A DNA stretch of 64,000 nucleotides from Caulobacter sp. FWC26 (GTDB lineage Bacteria > Pseudomonadota > Alphaproteobacteria > Caulobacterales > Caulobacteraceae), in assembly GCF_002742645.2 (NCBI RefSeq), contig NZ_CP033873.1, positions 186,001 to 250,000 of the forward strand, read 5' to 3'. The notes beneath the pieces were generated by a model, which searched no databases, was not told where the DNA came from, and saw only the letters and a program-made list of their open reading frames with translations. Numbering within the stretch: position 1 is the first letter of the stretch; each line of letters begins with the position of its first letter. The translations under genes were made by a program, and so were the position numbers. Positions 46,206-55,341 of this stretch are shown piece after piece.

Positions 46206-48121
46206 AGACGAGGGCAAGCCCGATGCGCGGCACGACCAGCCGACAGGGATGGAGCTTGGGTCTGGCCGCCGCCTGCCTTCTGCTTTCGACGGCGGCCATC
46301 GCCCAGGAAGGCGACGAGCACGCGGCCCACCATCCGGGCGCGCAAGGCGGCGCGATGGCGGACGCCGGCGTCATGGGCGCCGCGCCGAGCCCCGCGGCAG
46401 CCGGCATGAGCGGAATGATGGACGAGATGATGGAGGGCGAAGGCGAGCATGGCGCCCGGCGCACGCCCTTCGTCTCACAACTGCTCGCCGCCCCGTCGCT
46501 CAGCGCCGAGGGGCGCAACCGGTTGATGGGCGAGGCCCAAGCGCGCGTGGAGCGCGGACTGGCCATGGCCGCCGAGGCCTCCGCCGCCGCGCGGTCCGAA
46601 GATCCGGCCGCCCGGGCGAGCGCGGCGCGGCGCCTGCGTGAAGCAAGCGACCTCTTCGCGAGCGGATCGGCCGCGCTCGCCGCCCTCGACCGCGGCGCGT
46701 CCCCGCAGCCGGCGGCGATCACCTGGTTTCGGGATCAGATGAGCCTGGGCGCGCCGCCGCACGCGGCGCCGATCCGGTGGCTCGGCGTCTCGCCGCCCCA
46801 TTTCATGCTGATGTTCGTCCTGGCGATGGTCAGCGCGATGCTGCTGGGCCTGCAGGTCGCGCGCCTGCGGCGGGTCCGCAAGATCGTCGACGCCGGCGGG
46901 TCGACGGCCCCCGCGCCCGCCCCGGCGACCGCGACGGCCTCGCCACGCCAGGCGGCGGCCGTTGAGCCGGGCGCTGAAACGCTCACGCCGAGCAACGCCG
47001 CGCCGCCCGCCGGGGCGTCGCTGCGCAAGCCCAGGAGCTGGTCTGGCCCGTTGCGGGTGGTCCAGATCGTGCGGGAGACGCCGACGATTCAGACCTTCCG
47101 GCTGGCCGACCCGGCCGCCGATCGGCTGCCCTTCGATTTTCTGCCCGGCCAGTTTCTCCAGGTCGAGGTGGAGCCGGTGGATGGCAAGCCCTCGCGGCGA
47201 TCCTACACCATCGCCTCCTCGCCGACGCAGCGCGCCTATGTCGAGCTAACGGTCAAGCGCGAGGAGCAGGGCGTCGTGTCGTGCTTTCTGCACGACAAGG
47301 TCGCCGTCGGCGACCTGCTGAAGACGACGGGCCCCTTCGGCGCGTTCACCTTCACCGGAACCGACGCCGACAGCATCGTGCTGATCGCCGGCGGGGTCGG
47401 CATCACCCCCATGATGTCGGTCCTGCGCTACCTGACCGACACGGCTTGGTCGGGCGAGATCTTCTTCCTGTACGGCGCCCGTTCGACCGACGAATTCGTC
47501 TTCCGCGAGGAGCTCGAGCGGCTCGAGCGGCGGTTCTCCAATCTGCACGTGATGGCGGCCATGCGACGCTCGGCCGGCACGGTCTGGCTGGGGCCGCAAG
47601 GCCCGCTCACCCGCCAGATGCTGCTCGACGCGGTCCCAGACATCGCCCGCCGCCGCATTCACATGTGCGGGCCGCCGGGCATGATGGCCGCGATGCGCCG
47701 GGAGCTGGCCGCTCTGGGCGTCCCGGACGCTCAACTTCACACCGAAGCCTTCGGGCCCGCGTCGCTGCCCGCCGACGCGGCCGAGCTCGAGGTCAAGGCG
47801 CCGCCCCCCGCGCCGTCATCCCCGAGCGTCGTCGCGCCCCCCACGCCGGCGGTCGCCGCGGCCACCATCACCTTTTCCGTGGCGGGCGTGTCGGCCCCGC
47901 TCCCCGCCGGCCAGACCGTCCTGGAAGCCGCGGAGGGCGCGGGGGTGGAAATCCCCTATGCCTGCCGCTCGGGTGAATGCGGCGTCTGCGTCACCCGGCT
48001 GATTTCGGGCGAGGTCACCATGGCGGTGGAGACCGGCCTGGATCCCGCCGACAAGGCCAAGGGCTACATCCTGGCCTGCCAGGCCAAGAGCACGGGCCAG
48101 CCGCTCGTGGTGGAGGCCTGA
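46202..48121 (+). CDS. Membrane-anchored flavin reductase with C-terminal 2Fe-2S ferredoxin domain
   Basis: 639 residues. A signal peptide (to ~34) and His/Met-rich periplasmic domain precede one membrane helix (199-220) with basic RLRRVRK on its inner side. Residues ~283-520 are a ferredoxin-NADP-reductase fold: RRSYTIASS (FAD), GGVGITPMM and CGPPGM (NAD(P)H). Residues ~553-639 are plant-type ferredoxin with C588, C593, C596, C626. It should pass electrons from cytoplasmic NAD(P)H to the membrane. GTG start overlaps the lipoprotein stop; ATG at 46223 is an alternative. The next gene shares one base. Confidence 0.85.
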   Translation: MKTRASPMRGTTSRQGWSLGLAAACLLLSTAAIAQEGDEHAAHHPGAQGGAMADAGVMGAAPSPAAAGMSGMMDEMMEGEGEHGARRTPFVSQLLAAPSLSAEGRNRLMGEAQARVERGLAMAAEASAAARSEDPAARASAARRLREASDLFASGSAALAALDRGASPQPAAITWFRDQMSLGAPPHAAPIRWLGVSPPHFMLMFVLAMVSAMLLGLQVARLRRVRKIVDAGGSTAPAPAPATATASPRQAAAVEPGAETLTPSNAAPPAGASLRKPRSWSGPLRVVQIVRETPTIQTFRLADPAADRLPFDFLPGQFLQVEVEPVDGKPSRRSYTIASSPTQRAYVELTVKREEQGVVSCFLHDKVAVGDLLKTTGPFGAFTFTGTDADSIVLIAGGVGITPMMSVLRYLTDTAWSGEIFFLYGARSTDEFVFREELERLERRFSNLHVMAAMRRSAGTVWLGPQGPLTRQMLLDAVPDIARRRIHMCGPPGMMAAMRRELAALGVPDAQLHTEAFGPASLPADAAELEVKAPPPAPSSPSVVAPPTPAVAAATITFSVAGVSAPLPAGQTVLEAAEGAGVEIPYACRSGECGVCVTRLISGEVTMAVETGLDPADKAKGYILACQAKSTGQPLVVEA

Positions 48122-48843
48122 TGCGCGAGCGCGGCGACATGGCCGTCGGCCTGCTTGTGGCCTTCCTGCTGCTCTTTCCGCTGGGCTACGTCCTGCACGT
48201 CGCGCCGCGCTTTCCCGGCAGCCTGGTCGGCGGCGTCATCGGCGTCGTCGCCGCCGTCCTCATGCTGCTGACCCTGCCCTATGTGGTGGTCAAGCACGTC
48301 AAGGCGGCGGAACGGTGGACAGGCCGGTTCGTCAGCAAGCCGACGCTGCTGGCCCTGCATGTGTATGCGGGCGTGCTGGCTCCGATCCTGGGGTTGGTTC
48401 ATGCCGCCCACAAGTTCGGCAGCCCCGTCGGCCTAACGCTGACCGGCCTTGTGCTGCTGACGGTCCTCAGCGGCTTCGTCGGCCGCTACCTGCTGGCGCA
48501 GACGGCGCGGGCCCTGCGCGGCCGCCGCTCCGAGCTGGCGTCCCTGCAAGCGGCGTATCTCCACCTGCCGGCGCCCCCGGCGCCGACGGCGGCGGCCGTT
48601 GCGCTTTCCCGCTGGAAGCGGCTGTTCTTCGTCGCCGGCGAACCGCCGGCGCCGCCGCCCGATGGGGCCGAGGCCCTGGCCGCGGCCTTGGCCGACACCG
48701 AGTTCGCCATCCGCGCGGAGGGTGCGACCAACCGGCTGTTGTCGCGTTGGCGGTGGCTGCACGCTGTCCTGGGGGCGCTGGTCTACCTGGTGCTGCTTTT
48801 GCACATCGCCGCGGCCATCTATTTCGGGCTGCGCTGGCTATGA
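48121..48843 (+). CDS. Di-heme-b-like membrane protein of the redox operon
   Basis: 240 residues, about five membrane helices. Two helices carry H-X13-H: H80/H94 (LALHVYAGVLAPILGLVH) and H214/H228 (WLHAVLGALVYLVLLLH). That spacing ligates two stacked hemes b across the membrane in cytochrome b and NOX-type ferric reductases. A Pro/Arg-rich loop (~130-210) separates them. No known family named with certainty. It would carry electrons between the flavin reductase and the heptaheme cytochrome. Confidence 0.7.
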   Translation: MRERGDMAVGLLVAFLLLFPLGYVLHVAPRFPGSLVGGVIGVVAAVLMLLTLPYVVVKHVKAAERWTGRFVSKPTLLALHVYAGVLAPILGLVHAAHKFGSPVGLTLTGLVLLTVLSGFVGRYLLAQTARALRGRRSELASLQAAYLHLPAPPAPTAAAVALSRWKRLFFVAGEPPAPPPDGAEALAAALADTEFAIRAEGATNRLLSRWRWLHAVLGALVYLVLLLHIAAAIYFGLRWL

Positions 48844-49556
48844 TGCGGGACCGCCTCCTCTACTGGATCTTTGTCGCCGCCGGCCTGGCGCTGCTGGGCG
48901 TCGCGGCGATGATGCAGACAAGCGCGCCGCCCGGCGCCGGACCGGTGGCTCAGCTTGTCGCGCCAGGCCCCCTGTCGCCGGCCCACCAAGCCTTCGGCGC
49001 GCAGTGCGCCAGTTGCCACACGCCTCTCAAGGGCGTGGAGAGCAAGACCTGCGTCGCCTGCCACGCGAGCACCGATTTCGGAAACAAACAGTCGACCCAG
49101 TTCCATGCCCAGGCCAAGGAGTGCACGGCTTGCCACGTCGAGCACGAAGGCGCGCGCGCCATCGTGAAGATGGACCATCAGGCGTTGCTCGATCCGGCGG
49201 TGTGGCGAGGGCCGGCTGTTTCGCCACCCAATCCGCACGCCTTGCCGCCCGAAGCCGCGCTCAATTGCGCAAGCTGCCATTCCGTCCGCGATCCGCATCT
49301 GGGACTCTTCGGCCAGGACTGCGCCAGCTGCCACGCGACCAGCAGTTGGAAGGTTCCCAACTTCCGGCATCCGTCGGTCAGCTCGACGCAATGCTCGGAG
49401 TGCCACACCGCGCCGCCCAGTCATTTCATGGAGCACTTCAGCATGGTCTCCCAGCGCGCCGCCGGCTCCAAGGCGCGCGTCGAACAATGCTACGCCTGTC
49501 ACACCACCGACAGCTTCAACAACATCCGCCGCCGAGGCTGGTATGATCACCATTGA
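48840..49556 (+). CDS. Heptaheme periplasmic cytochrome c
   Basis: 238 residues with an N-terminal membrane anchor or signal helix (about 8-26). Seven CxxCH heme sites are visible: CASCH, CVACH, CTACH, CASCH, CASCH, CSECH, CYACH, with many extra His for bis-His ligation. This is a c3/NrfB-like multiheme electron carrier. It overlaps the preceding gene by 4 bases and the following by 14. Electron acceptor unknown. Confidence 0.9.
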   Translation: MMRDRLLYWIFVAAGLALLGVAAMMQTSAPPGAGPVAQLVAPGPLSPAHQAFGAQCASCHTPLKGVESKTCVACHASTDFGNKQSTQFHAQAKECTACHVEHEGARAIVKMDHQALLDPAVWRGPAVSPPNPHALPPEAALNCASCHSVRDPHLGLFGQDCASCHATSSWKVPNFRHPSVSSTQCSECHTAPPSHFMEHFSMVSQRAAGSKARVEQCYACHTTDSFNNIRRRGWYDHH

Positions 49557-49944
49557 GTCCGGCTGGCTCAGCGCCTTCTTCAGGCTCGCGGTGATCATCC
49601 TCGAGCTGGCGGGCACGCTGACCATCCTCAGCGGCGCGGCGCTGGCGACGATCCTGTTCGCCCTGCGGGCCCGATCGGGCGACCGGGCCAAGGCCTATGG
49701 CGCGTTCCGGTCCGCCCTCGGCCGAAGCATCCTTCTTGGCCTCGAATTCCTGGTCGCCGGCGACATCGTCAAGTCGCTCGTCATCAACCCGACCTTGGAC
49801 GATCTCATCGTCCTGGCCGGTCTGGTCTTCGTGCGCACCTTCCTTAGCATCTCGCTCGGCGTCGAGATCAACGGCCACTGGCCCTGGGAGGACACGCGCA
49901 TGGCCAGGGCCACGGGCCGCGAACCTTCCTCACCGCGGGTCTGA
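49543..49944 (+). CDS. DUF1622 membrane protein
   Basis: 133 residues with three membrane helices, the family's length. SAFFRLAVIILELAGTLTIL, then RSILLGLEFLVAGDIVKSLV and LVFVRTFLSISLGVEINGHW match DUF1622. Function unknown; the start overlaps the heptaheme gene, so it belongs to the same operon. Confidence 0.9.
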   Translation: MITIESGWLSAFFRLAVIILELAGTLTILSGAALATILFALRARSGDRAKAYGAFRSALGRSILLGLEFLVAGDIVKSLVINPTLDDLIVLAGLVFVRTFLSISLGVEINGHWPWEDTRMARATGREPSSPRV

Positions 49945-49974
49945 CCAGACCCGCCCACCCGCCGGGAGATTGAC

Positions 49975-50421
49975 ATGCTGCAACGACGAGACCTGCTCAC
50001 GGGAGCCGCCCTGTTGGCGGCCGGCGCCGCCCAGCCCGCCGCGGCGGCCGCCCAGGCCCACGACATGAAGGGCATGGACGCCATGCCCGGCATGGCGATG
50101 TCGATGAGCGACTGCATCGATCACTGCCTGGCTTCCCATCGCCGGTGCCTTGAGACCGCCGCCTACGCCCTCGGTCAAGGCGGCGCGCTCGCCGCCCCCG
50201 ACCTGATCGCCATGCTCACCGACTGCGCCGAGCTGTGCCAGGCGACCGCCAACTCCATGCTCCGCGGCTCGGCCCTGCACCCGGTGCTCTGCCGCGCCTG
50301 CGCCGAAGCCTGCGACCTGTGCGCGGCGGCCTGTTCGAAACCCCGCGCCGACGCCCCGATGGCCCAGTGCGCCGAGACGTGCAGGGTGTGCGCCGCGGGC
50401 TGCCGACAGATGTCGCGCTGA
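49975..50421 (+). CDS. Csp-type four-helix copper-storage protein (Tat-exported)
   Basis: 148 residues: Tat signal QRRDLLTGAALL, short Met/His linker, then a four-helix bundle lined with cysteines in CxxxC and CxxC patterns (SDCIDHCLASHRRCLE, TDCAELCQA, LCRACAEACDLCAAAC, AQCAETCRVCAAGC). About 14 Cys, similar to Csp1, which stores many Cu(I) ions inside the bundle. It lies 30 bases after DUF1622, so is probably co-transcribed. Confidence 0.93.
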   Translation: MLQRRDLLTGAALLAAGAAQPAAAAAQAHDMKGMDAMPGMAMSMSDCIDHCLASHRRCLETAAYALGQGGALAAPDLIAMLTDCAELCQATANSMLRGSALHPVLCRACAEACDLCAAACSKPRADAPMAQCAETCRVCAAGCRQMSR

Positions 50422-50437
50422 CCGCGCCTTCGGACCT

Positions 50438-50443
50438 TACGTA
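50438..50443 (+). promoter_or_regulatory. Candidate FixJ-type TACGTA site
   Basis: CCTTACGTATACGCG 97 bases before the ATG at 50540. The core TACGTA recalls the FixJ consensus GTAMGTAG; a single imperfect match, so weak alone. Confidence 0.35.
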
Positions 50444-50539
50444 TACGCGCGGCCGCCAATTGCGGGCATTGCAAGCGTCACGCCGTTCGAGATGCAGACG
50501 ACGCCATCGGACGCGAACGTCATAAGTTGGAGATCAGAA

Positions 50540-50899
50540 ATGATGCGCAAGATCGCAGTCGTGGCCGGCGCTGTCGGCCTTCTGGCCATGGGGACCGCCG
50601 CATTCGCCGACGGCCCCGCGCCCAAGGCCCAGACCCAGCCCGCGCCGGCCGCCTCCGCCCAGACCCCGCCGGACCACGCCCACATGCAGGGCATGGACCA
50701 TGGCGGCCAGCAGATGCACGACCAGATGATGAAGGACCATCAACAGGGGATGGCGAACATGCCGGCCACGCCGCCCAAGGATCCCGCCGCCAAGAAGCCC
50801 ATGAAGGGCTGCTGCATGGACAAGCCGATGGCCCCGAAAGGCAAACCCATGGCTCCCAAGGACGCCAAGGATCCCGCCATGCCCATGAAGGACATGTAA
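50540..50899 (+). CDS. Secreted Met/His/Lys-rich protein
   Basis: 119 residues. Signal peptide ends at AFA; the mature part is low-complexity with [19 protein letters not shown], one CC pair (MKGCCMDK) and repeated [11 protein letters not shown] units ending PMPMKDM. Typical of secreted copper scavengers. A strong terminator follows. GGAGATC lies before the ATG. Confidence 0.8.
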   Translation: MMRKIAVVAGAVGLLAMGTAAFADGPAPKAQTQPAPAASAQTPPDHAHMQGMDHGGQQMHDQMMKDHQQGMANMPATPPKDPAAKKPMKGCCMDKPMAPKGKPMAPKDAKDPAMPMKDM

Positions 50900-50924
50900 C
50901 GCCCGCTCAAGCCGCGACGCGCCG

Positions 50925-50960
50925 AAGAACCTGCCGGGCGAGCACGCCCGGCAGGTTCTT
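50925..50960 (+). terminator. Strong hairpin terminator ending the redox operon
   Basis: AAGAACCTGCCGGGCG, loop AGCA, CGCCCGGCAGGTTCTT: a perfect 16-bp stem followed by TC, about 25 bases after the stop at 50899. It isolates the redox operon from the aldehyde dehydrogenase operon. Confidence 0.75.
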
Positions 50961-51053
50961 TCACGTCCGGGCGCCGCCAGGCGATGTGACATCTACGGAT
51001 ATCCTCGGCCGCGCCCGCCACTAGGCTCGTCGTCACCAGCAGGGAGCCAAGCG

Positions 51054-52574
51054 ATGTTCCACAAGGCCATCGAGACGATGCGCGCCGCGCCCTTGTTCAA
51101 GGCGCGCTACGACAACTTCATCGGCGGCGCCTGGTCGGCCCCGACCACGGGCGAGTACTTCGCCGACCACAGCCCGATCAATGGCGACCGGATCGCCGAG
51201 TTCGCCCTGTCGGGTCCGGCCGACGTGGAACTGGCGCTCGACGCCGCCCATCGCGCCAAGGCCGGCTGGGCGCGGTTGTCGCCGGCCGAGCGGTCCCGGC
51301 TGCTGAGCCGGGTCGCCGATCGCCTGGAGCAGAACCTCGACCTGCTGGCGCTCGCCGAGACGCTCGACAACGGCAAGCCGATCCGCGAGACGCGCGGCGC
51401 CGACGTGCCGCTCGCGGTCGATCACTTCCGCTATTTCGCTGGATGCATCCGGGCCGAGGAAGGCGCGATCTCGACGATCGACGCCGACACCATCGCCTAC
51501 CATTTCCGCGAGCCGCTTGGCGTGGTCGGCCAGATCATTCCCTGGAACTTCCCCCTGCTGATGGCGGCCTGGAAGATCGCGCCCGCGCTGGCCGCCGGCA
51601 ACTGCACGGTCATCAAGCCAGCGTCCCAGACGCCCCTGACGCTGATGATGCTCGCCGAACTCACCGCCGACATCCTGCCGCCGGGCGTGCTCAACGTCGT
51701 GACCGGGCCCGGCCGAACCGTCGGCCAGGCGATCGCCGCCAACCCGCGGATCGCCAAGGTCTCGTTCACCGGCGAGACGGTCACGGGCAAGGCGATCATG
51801 CACGCCGCGGCCGATCACCTGATCCCGCAGACGATGGAGCTCGGGGGCAAGTCGCCCAACATCTTCATGGCCGACGTCCTTGATGAGGAGGACGCCTTCT
51901 TCGACAAGGCGCTGGAAGGGTTCACGCTCTTCGCCTTCAACAAGGGCGAGGTCTGCACCTGTCCCTCGCGCGCCCTGATCCATGAATCGATCTTCGACCG
52001 GTTCATGGAGCGGGCCGTGGCCCGCGTGGCGGCGATCCGTCAGGGCGACCCGCTCGACCCCGCGACCCAGCTGGGCGCCCAGGCGTCCGAAGACCAGCTG
52101 CGCAAGATCCTCGGCTATATCGAGATCGGCAAGAACGAGGGCGCGCAATGCCTGATCGGCGGCGCGCGGGCGCTGCCCGGAGGCGAACTCGACGGGGGCT
52201 ATTTCGTGCAGCCGACCGTCTTCGTCGGCGACAACAGCATGCGGATCTTCCAGGAGGAGATCTTCGGCCCGGTGCTGTCGGTGACGACCTTCAAGACCCT
52301 CGACGAGGCGATCGCGATCGCCAACGACACGCCCTATGGCCTCGGCGCAGGCGTTTGGAGCCGCAGCGGCAACACCGCCTACCGTCTAGGCCTCGCGATC
52401 GAGGCCGGACGGGTCTGGACCAACTGCTACCACCAGTATCCGGCCCACGCCGCCTTCGGCGGCTACAAGGCCTCGGGGTTCGGGCGCGAGACCCACAAGG
52501 CGATGCTCGATCACTACCAGCAGACCAAGAACCTGCTCGTCTCCTACGACGAGCATGGCCTCGGTCTGTTTTGA
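51054..52574 (+). CDS. NAD-dependent aldehyde dehydrogenase (AldB-like)
   Basis: 506 residues. [29 protein letters not shown] (cofactor loop), [11 protein letters not shown] with the catalytic Glu, and [11 protein letters not shown] with the catalytic Cys are all present. Closest in style to acetaldehyde/AldB-type enzymes. It lies 23 bases before adhP, the partner alcohol dehydrogenase. Confidence 0.95.
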   Translation: MFHKAIETMRAAPLFKARYDNFIGGAWSAPTTGEYFADHSPINGDRIAEFALSGPADVELALDAAHRAKAGWARLSPAERSRLLSRVADRLEQNLDLLALAETLDNGKPIRETRGADVPLAVDHFRYFAGCIRAEEGAISTIDADTIAYHFREPLGVVGQIIPWNFPLLMAAWKIAPALAAGNCTVIKPASQTPLTLMMLAELTADILPPGVLNVVTGPGRTVGQAIAANPRIAKVSFTGETVTGKAIMHAAADHLIPQTMELGGKSPNIFMADVLDEEDAFFDKALEGFTLFAFNKGEVCTCPSRALIHESIFDRFMERAVARVAAIRQGDPLDPATQLGAQASEDQLRKILGYIEIGKNEGAQCLIGGARALPGGELDGGYFVQPTVFVGDNSMRIFQEEIFGPVLSVTTFKTLDEAIAIANDTPYGLGAGVWSRSGNTAYRLGLAIEAGRVWTNCYHQYPAHAAFGGYKASGFGRETHKAMLDHYQQTKNLLVSYDEHGLGLF

Positions 52575-52597
52575 TCCCTCGCAAAGGAGCAACAGCC

Positions 52598-53623
52598 ATG
52601 GCCAAGACCATGAAGGCGGCCGTCGTGCGCAAATTCGGGGCGCCGCTGGTCATCGAGGAAGCGCCGATCCCCACGGTCGGTCCCGGACAAATCCTGGTGA
52701 AGATCGCCGCCACCGGCGTCTGTCACACCGACCTGCACGCGGCCGAGGGCGACTGGCCGGTGAAGCCGAACCCGCCCTTCATTCCTGGCCATGAGGGCGT
52801 CGGCCACGTCGCCGCGGTCGGGTCGGGCGTCACCCACGTCAAAGAGGGCGACCGGGTCGGCGTGCCTTGGCTCTACACCGCCTGCGGCCACTGCGTGCAT
52901 TGCCTGGGGGGCTGGGAGACCCTGTGCGAGAGCCAGCAGAACACCGGCTATTCGGTCAACGGCAGCTTCGCCGAATACGTCCTCGCCGACCCCAACTATG
53001 TCGGCCACCTGCCGGACAATGTCGGCTTTATCGACATCGCGCCGATCCTGTGCGCGGGCGTTACCGTCTACAAGGGACTGAAGGCGACCGAGGCCAAGCC
53101 GGGCGAGTGGGTCGTGGTCTCCGGCATCGGCGGCCTGGGTCACATGGCCGTGCAGTACGCCAAGGCGATGGGGCTCAACGTGGCGGCGGTCGACATCGAC
53201 GACCGCAAGCTCGATCTGGCGACACGCCTTGGCGCGGCCGTGACCGTCAACGCCCGAGAGCAGGATCCCGCCGCCGCGATCAAGGCGGCGATCGGCGGCG
53301 CGCAGGGCGTCCTCGTCACCGCCGTCTCGCCCAAGGCCTTCCAGCAGGCGCTCGGCATGGTCCGGCGCGGCGGCACGGTGGCCCTCAATGGCCTGCCGCC
53401 CGGCGATTTTCCGCTGTCGATCTTCGACACCGTGCTCAACGGCGTCACCGTCCGCGGCTCGATCGTCGGCACCCGGCTCGACCTGATGGAGGCGCTGGCC
53501 TTCGCCGGCGAGGGCAAGGTTCACGCGACTGTCCACACCGAACCGCTCGAGAAGATCAACGACGTCTTCGCGCGCATGCACCACGGCGACATCGAGGGCC
53601 GCATCGTCCTCGACCTCGCCTAA
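52598..53623 (+). CDS. adhP: Zinc-dependent alcohol dehydrogenase AdhP
   Basis: 341 residues. [15 protein letters not shown] gives the catalytic Zn Cys; GHEGVGHV the His-Glu pair; [15 protein letters not shown] the structural Zn cysteines; [14 protein letters not shown] the NAD loop. Converts alcohols such as ethanol to aldehydes or the reverse. GGAG sits before the ATG at 52598; MCO follows by 29 bases. Confidence 0.95.
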   Translation: MAKTMKAAVVRKFGAPLVIEEAPIPTVGPGQILVKIAATGVCHTDLHAAEGDWPVKPNPPFIPGHEGVGHVAAVGSGVTHVKEGDRVGVPWLYTACGHCVHCLGGWETLCESQQNTGYSVNGSFAEYVLADPNYVGHLPDNVGFIDIAPILCAGVTVYKGLKATEAKPGEWVVVSGIGGLGHMAVQYAKAMGLNVAAVDIDDRKLDLATRLGAAVTVNAREQDPAAAIKAAIGGAQGVLVTAVSPKAFQQALGMVRRGGTVALNGLPPGDFPLSIFDTVLNGVTVRGSIVGTRLDLMEALAFAGEGKVHATVHTEPLEKINDVFARMHHGDIEGRIVLDLA

Positions 53624-53652
53624 TCCCCCCCGCGACGAACCGCGAGCAAACC

Positions 53653-55341
53653 ATGTTCGACAGTCCTACCTTGCCGGCCACACGGCGCCGCTTCGTCCAG
53701 GGCCTGGCGGTCAGCGGGGCGGTGGCCGGAGTTTCGCCGGCGCTGCTGGCGGGCCCCGCCGCCGCCGCGACCGCCGAATTGCGCGGGACCGAATTCGATC
53801 TCGAGATCGCCGAACTGCCGGTCAACTTCACCGGCAAGCGTCGGATCGCCACGGCGGTGAACGGCGCCGTGCCCGCCCCCGTGCTGCGATTGCGCGAGGG
53901 CGACACCGTCACCCTGCGCGTCCGCAACCGCCTCAAGGAGATGTCCAGCATCCACTGGCACGGGGTCATCCTGCCCGCCGAGATGGACGGCGTACCAGGC
54001 ATCAGCTTTCCCGGGATCGCGCCCGGCGAGACCTTCACCTATCGCTTCGAGCTGCGTCAGGCGGGCACCTACTGGTATCACGCGCACACCTTGGCCGAGC
54101 AAACCGGGCTTTATGGCGCGATCATCGTCGAGCCGCGCGCGCCGACCGGACCTGCGCCCGATCGGGACTACGCCATCCTGCTGAGCGACTGGTCGGACGA
54201 ACCGCCGCTGCAGATCTTCACGAACCTCAAGAAGCTGAGCAGCTACTACAATTTCGCGCAGCCGACCGCCGGAGACTTCCTCAAGGATGTGGGCAAGCTG
54301 GGGTTCGGCGAGGCCCTCGCGCGGCGGCGGATGTGGAACCGGTCGCGGATGAACCCGACCGACTACAGCGACGTTTCCGCCGCCACCTACACCTACCTGA
54401 TGAACGGAACGCCGCCGGCCGGGAATTGGACGGCGATCGCCGCCCCCGGCGAGCGAGTTCGCCTCCGGTTCGTGGGGGCGGGGACGGCGACCTTCTTCGA
54501 CGTGCGCCTTCCTGGGGTCCCGCTGACCGTCGTCTCGACCGATGGCCAGCCGGTGGAGCCGGTGACGGTCGAGGAGTTCCGGATCGGACCGGGCGAAACC
54601 TACGATGTCGAGTTCGTCATGCCCGAGGGCGCCCGAACGATCTTCGCCCAATCGATCGACCGGACGGGTTTCGCCCGCGGCGTCATCGCCCCAGCGCCCG
54701 GCATGACGGCGCCGACGCCGGCGCTCGATGCGCGGACCTGGCTCGATCCGGTCGACATGATGGGCGCCATGGCCGCCATGGGCGGCGAACACGCCGGCCA
54801 CGGCATGGCGGACACGCCCCCGAAGGCGCGTCACGCGCGCACCGAGTACGGCGCCAACACCGACATGCGCGTCGACTATCCGCGCACCAATCTCGACGAT
54901 CCCGGCGCGGGCCTGCGCGAGCGGTCCTGGCGGGTGCTGACCCTGGCCGACCTTCGCACGCCCGGCGGCGATCCGGATCCTCGCGAGCCGGAGCGTGAGA
55001 TCGAGTTGCACCTCACCGGCAACATGGAGCGCTTCATCTGGACGCTGGACGGGATCAAGCTGAACGATTCCCGTCCGCTCCACTTCAAGCCGAACGCGCG
55101 GCTGCGCATCGTTCTCGTCAACGACACGATGATGGCCCACCCGATGCACCTCCACGGCATGTGGAGCGATGTCGAAGGCCCGGACGGCGCGTTCCAGGTC
55201 CGCAAGCATACCGTGGTGGTCCAGCCCGCCCAGCGGATCAGCTTTCGCGTCACCGCCGACGCCATGGGGCGATGGGCCTTCCACTGTCATCTGCTCTACC
55301 ACATGGCGGCCGGCATGTTCCGGGAGGTGGTCGTCGCATGA
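53653..55341 (+). CDS. copA: Copper-resistance multicopper oxidase CopA (cluster 2)
   Basis: 562 residues. Tat signal TRRRFVQGLAVSG; copper ligands at IHWHG (101-104), YHAH (142-145), MAHPMHLHGMW and HCHLLYHMAAGMF. Unlike the copA at 23311 it has only a short Met/His insert (MMGAMAAMGGEHAGHGM), so its Cu(I) gathering segment is reduced. Overlaps copB2 by 4 bases (ATGA), the same arrangement as cluster 1, but the two CopA are clearly diverged. Confidence 0.94.
   Translation: MFDSPTLPATRRRFVQGLAVSGAVAGVSPALLAGPAAAATAELRGTEFDLEIAELPVNFTGKRRIATAVNGAVPAPVLRLREGDTVTLRVRNRLKEMSSIHWHGVILPAEMDGVPGISFPGIAPGETFTYRFELRQAGTYWYHAHTLAEQTGLYGAIIVEPRAPTGPAPDRDYAILLSDWSDEPPLQIFTNLKKLSSYYNFAQPTAGDFLKDVGKLGFGEALARRRMWNRSRMNPTDYSDVSAATYTYLMNGTPPAGNWTAIAAPGERVRLRFVGAGTATFFDVRLPGVPLTVVSTDGQPVEPVTVEEFRIGPGETYDVEFVMPEGARTIFAQSIDRTGFARGVIAPAPGMTAPTPALDARTWLDPVDMMGAMAAMGGEHAGHGMADTPPKARHARTEYGANTDMRVDYPRTNLDDPGAGLRERSWRVLTLADLRTPGGDPDPREPEREIELHLTGNMERFIWTLDGIKLNDSRPLHFKPNARLRIVLVNDTMMAHPMHLHGMWSDVEGPDGAFQVRKHTVVVQPAQRISFRVTADAMGRWAFHCHLLYHMAAGMFREVVVA

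Noticed and set aside
44637..50539. FNR/FixK boxes (TTGAT-N4-ATCAA) before the redox operon
   Set aside because: None found in the gaps; only TACGTA-type motifs are present.
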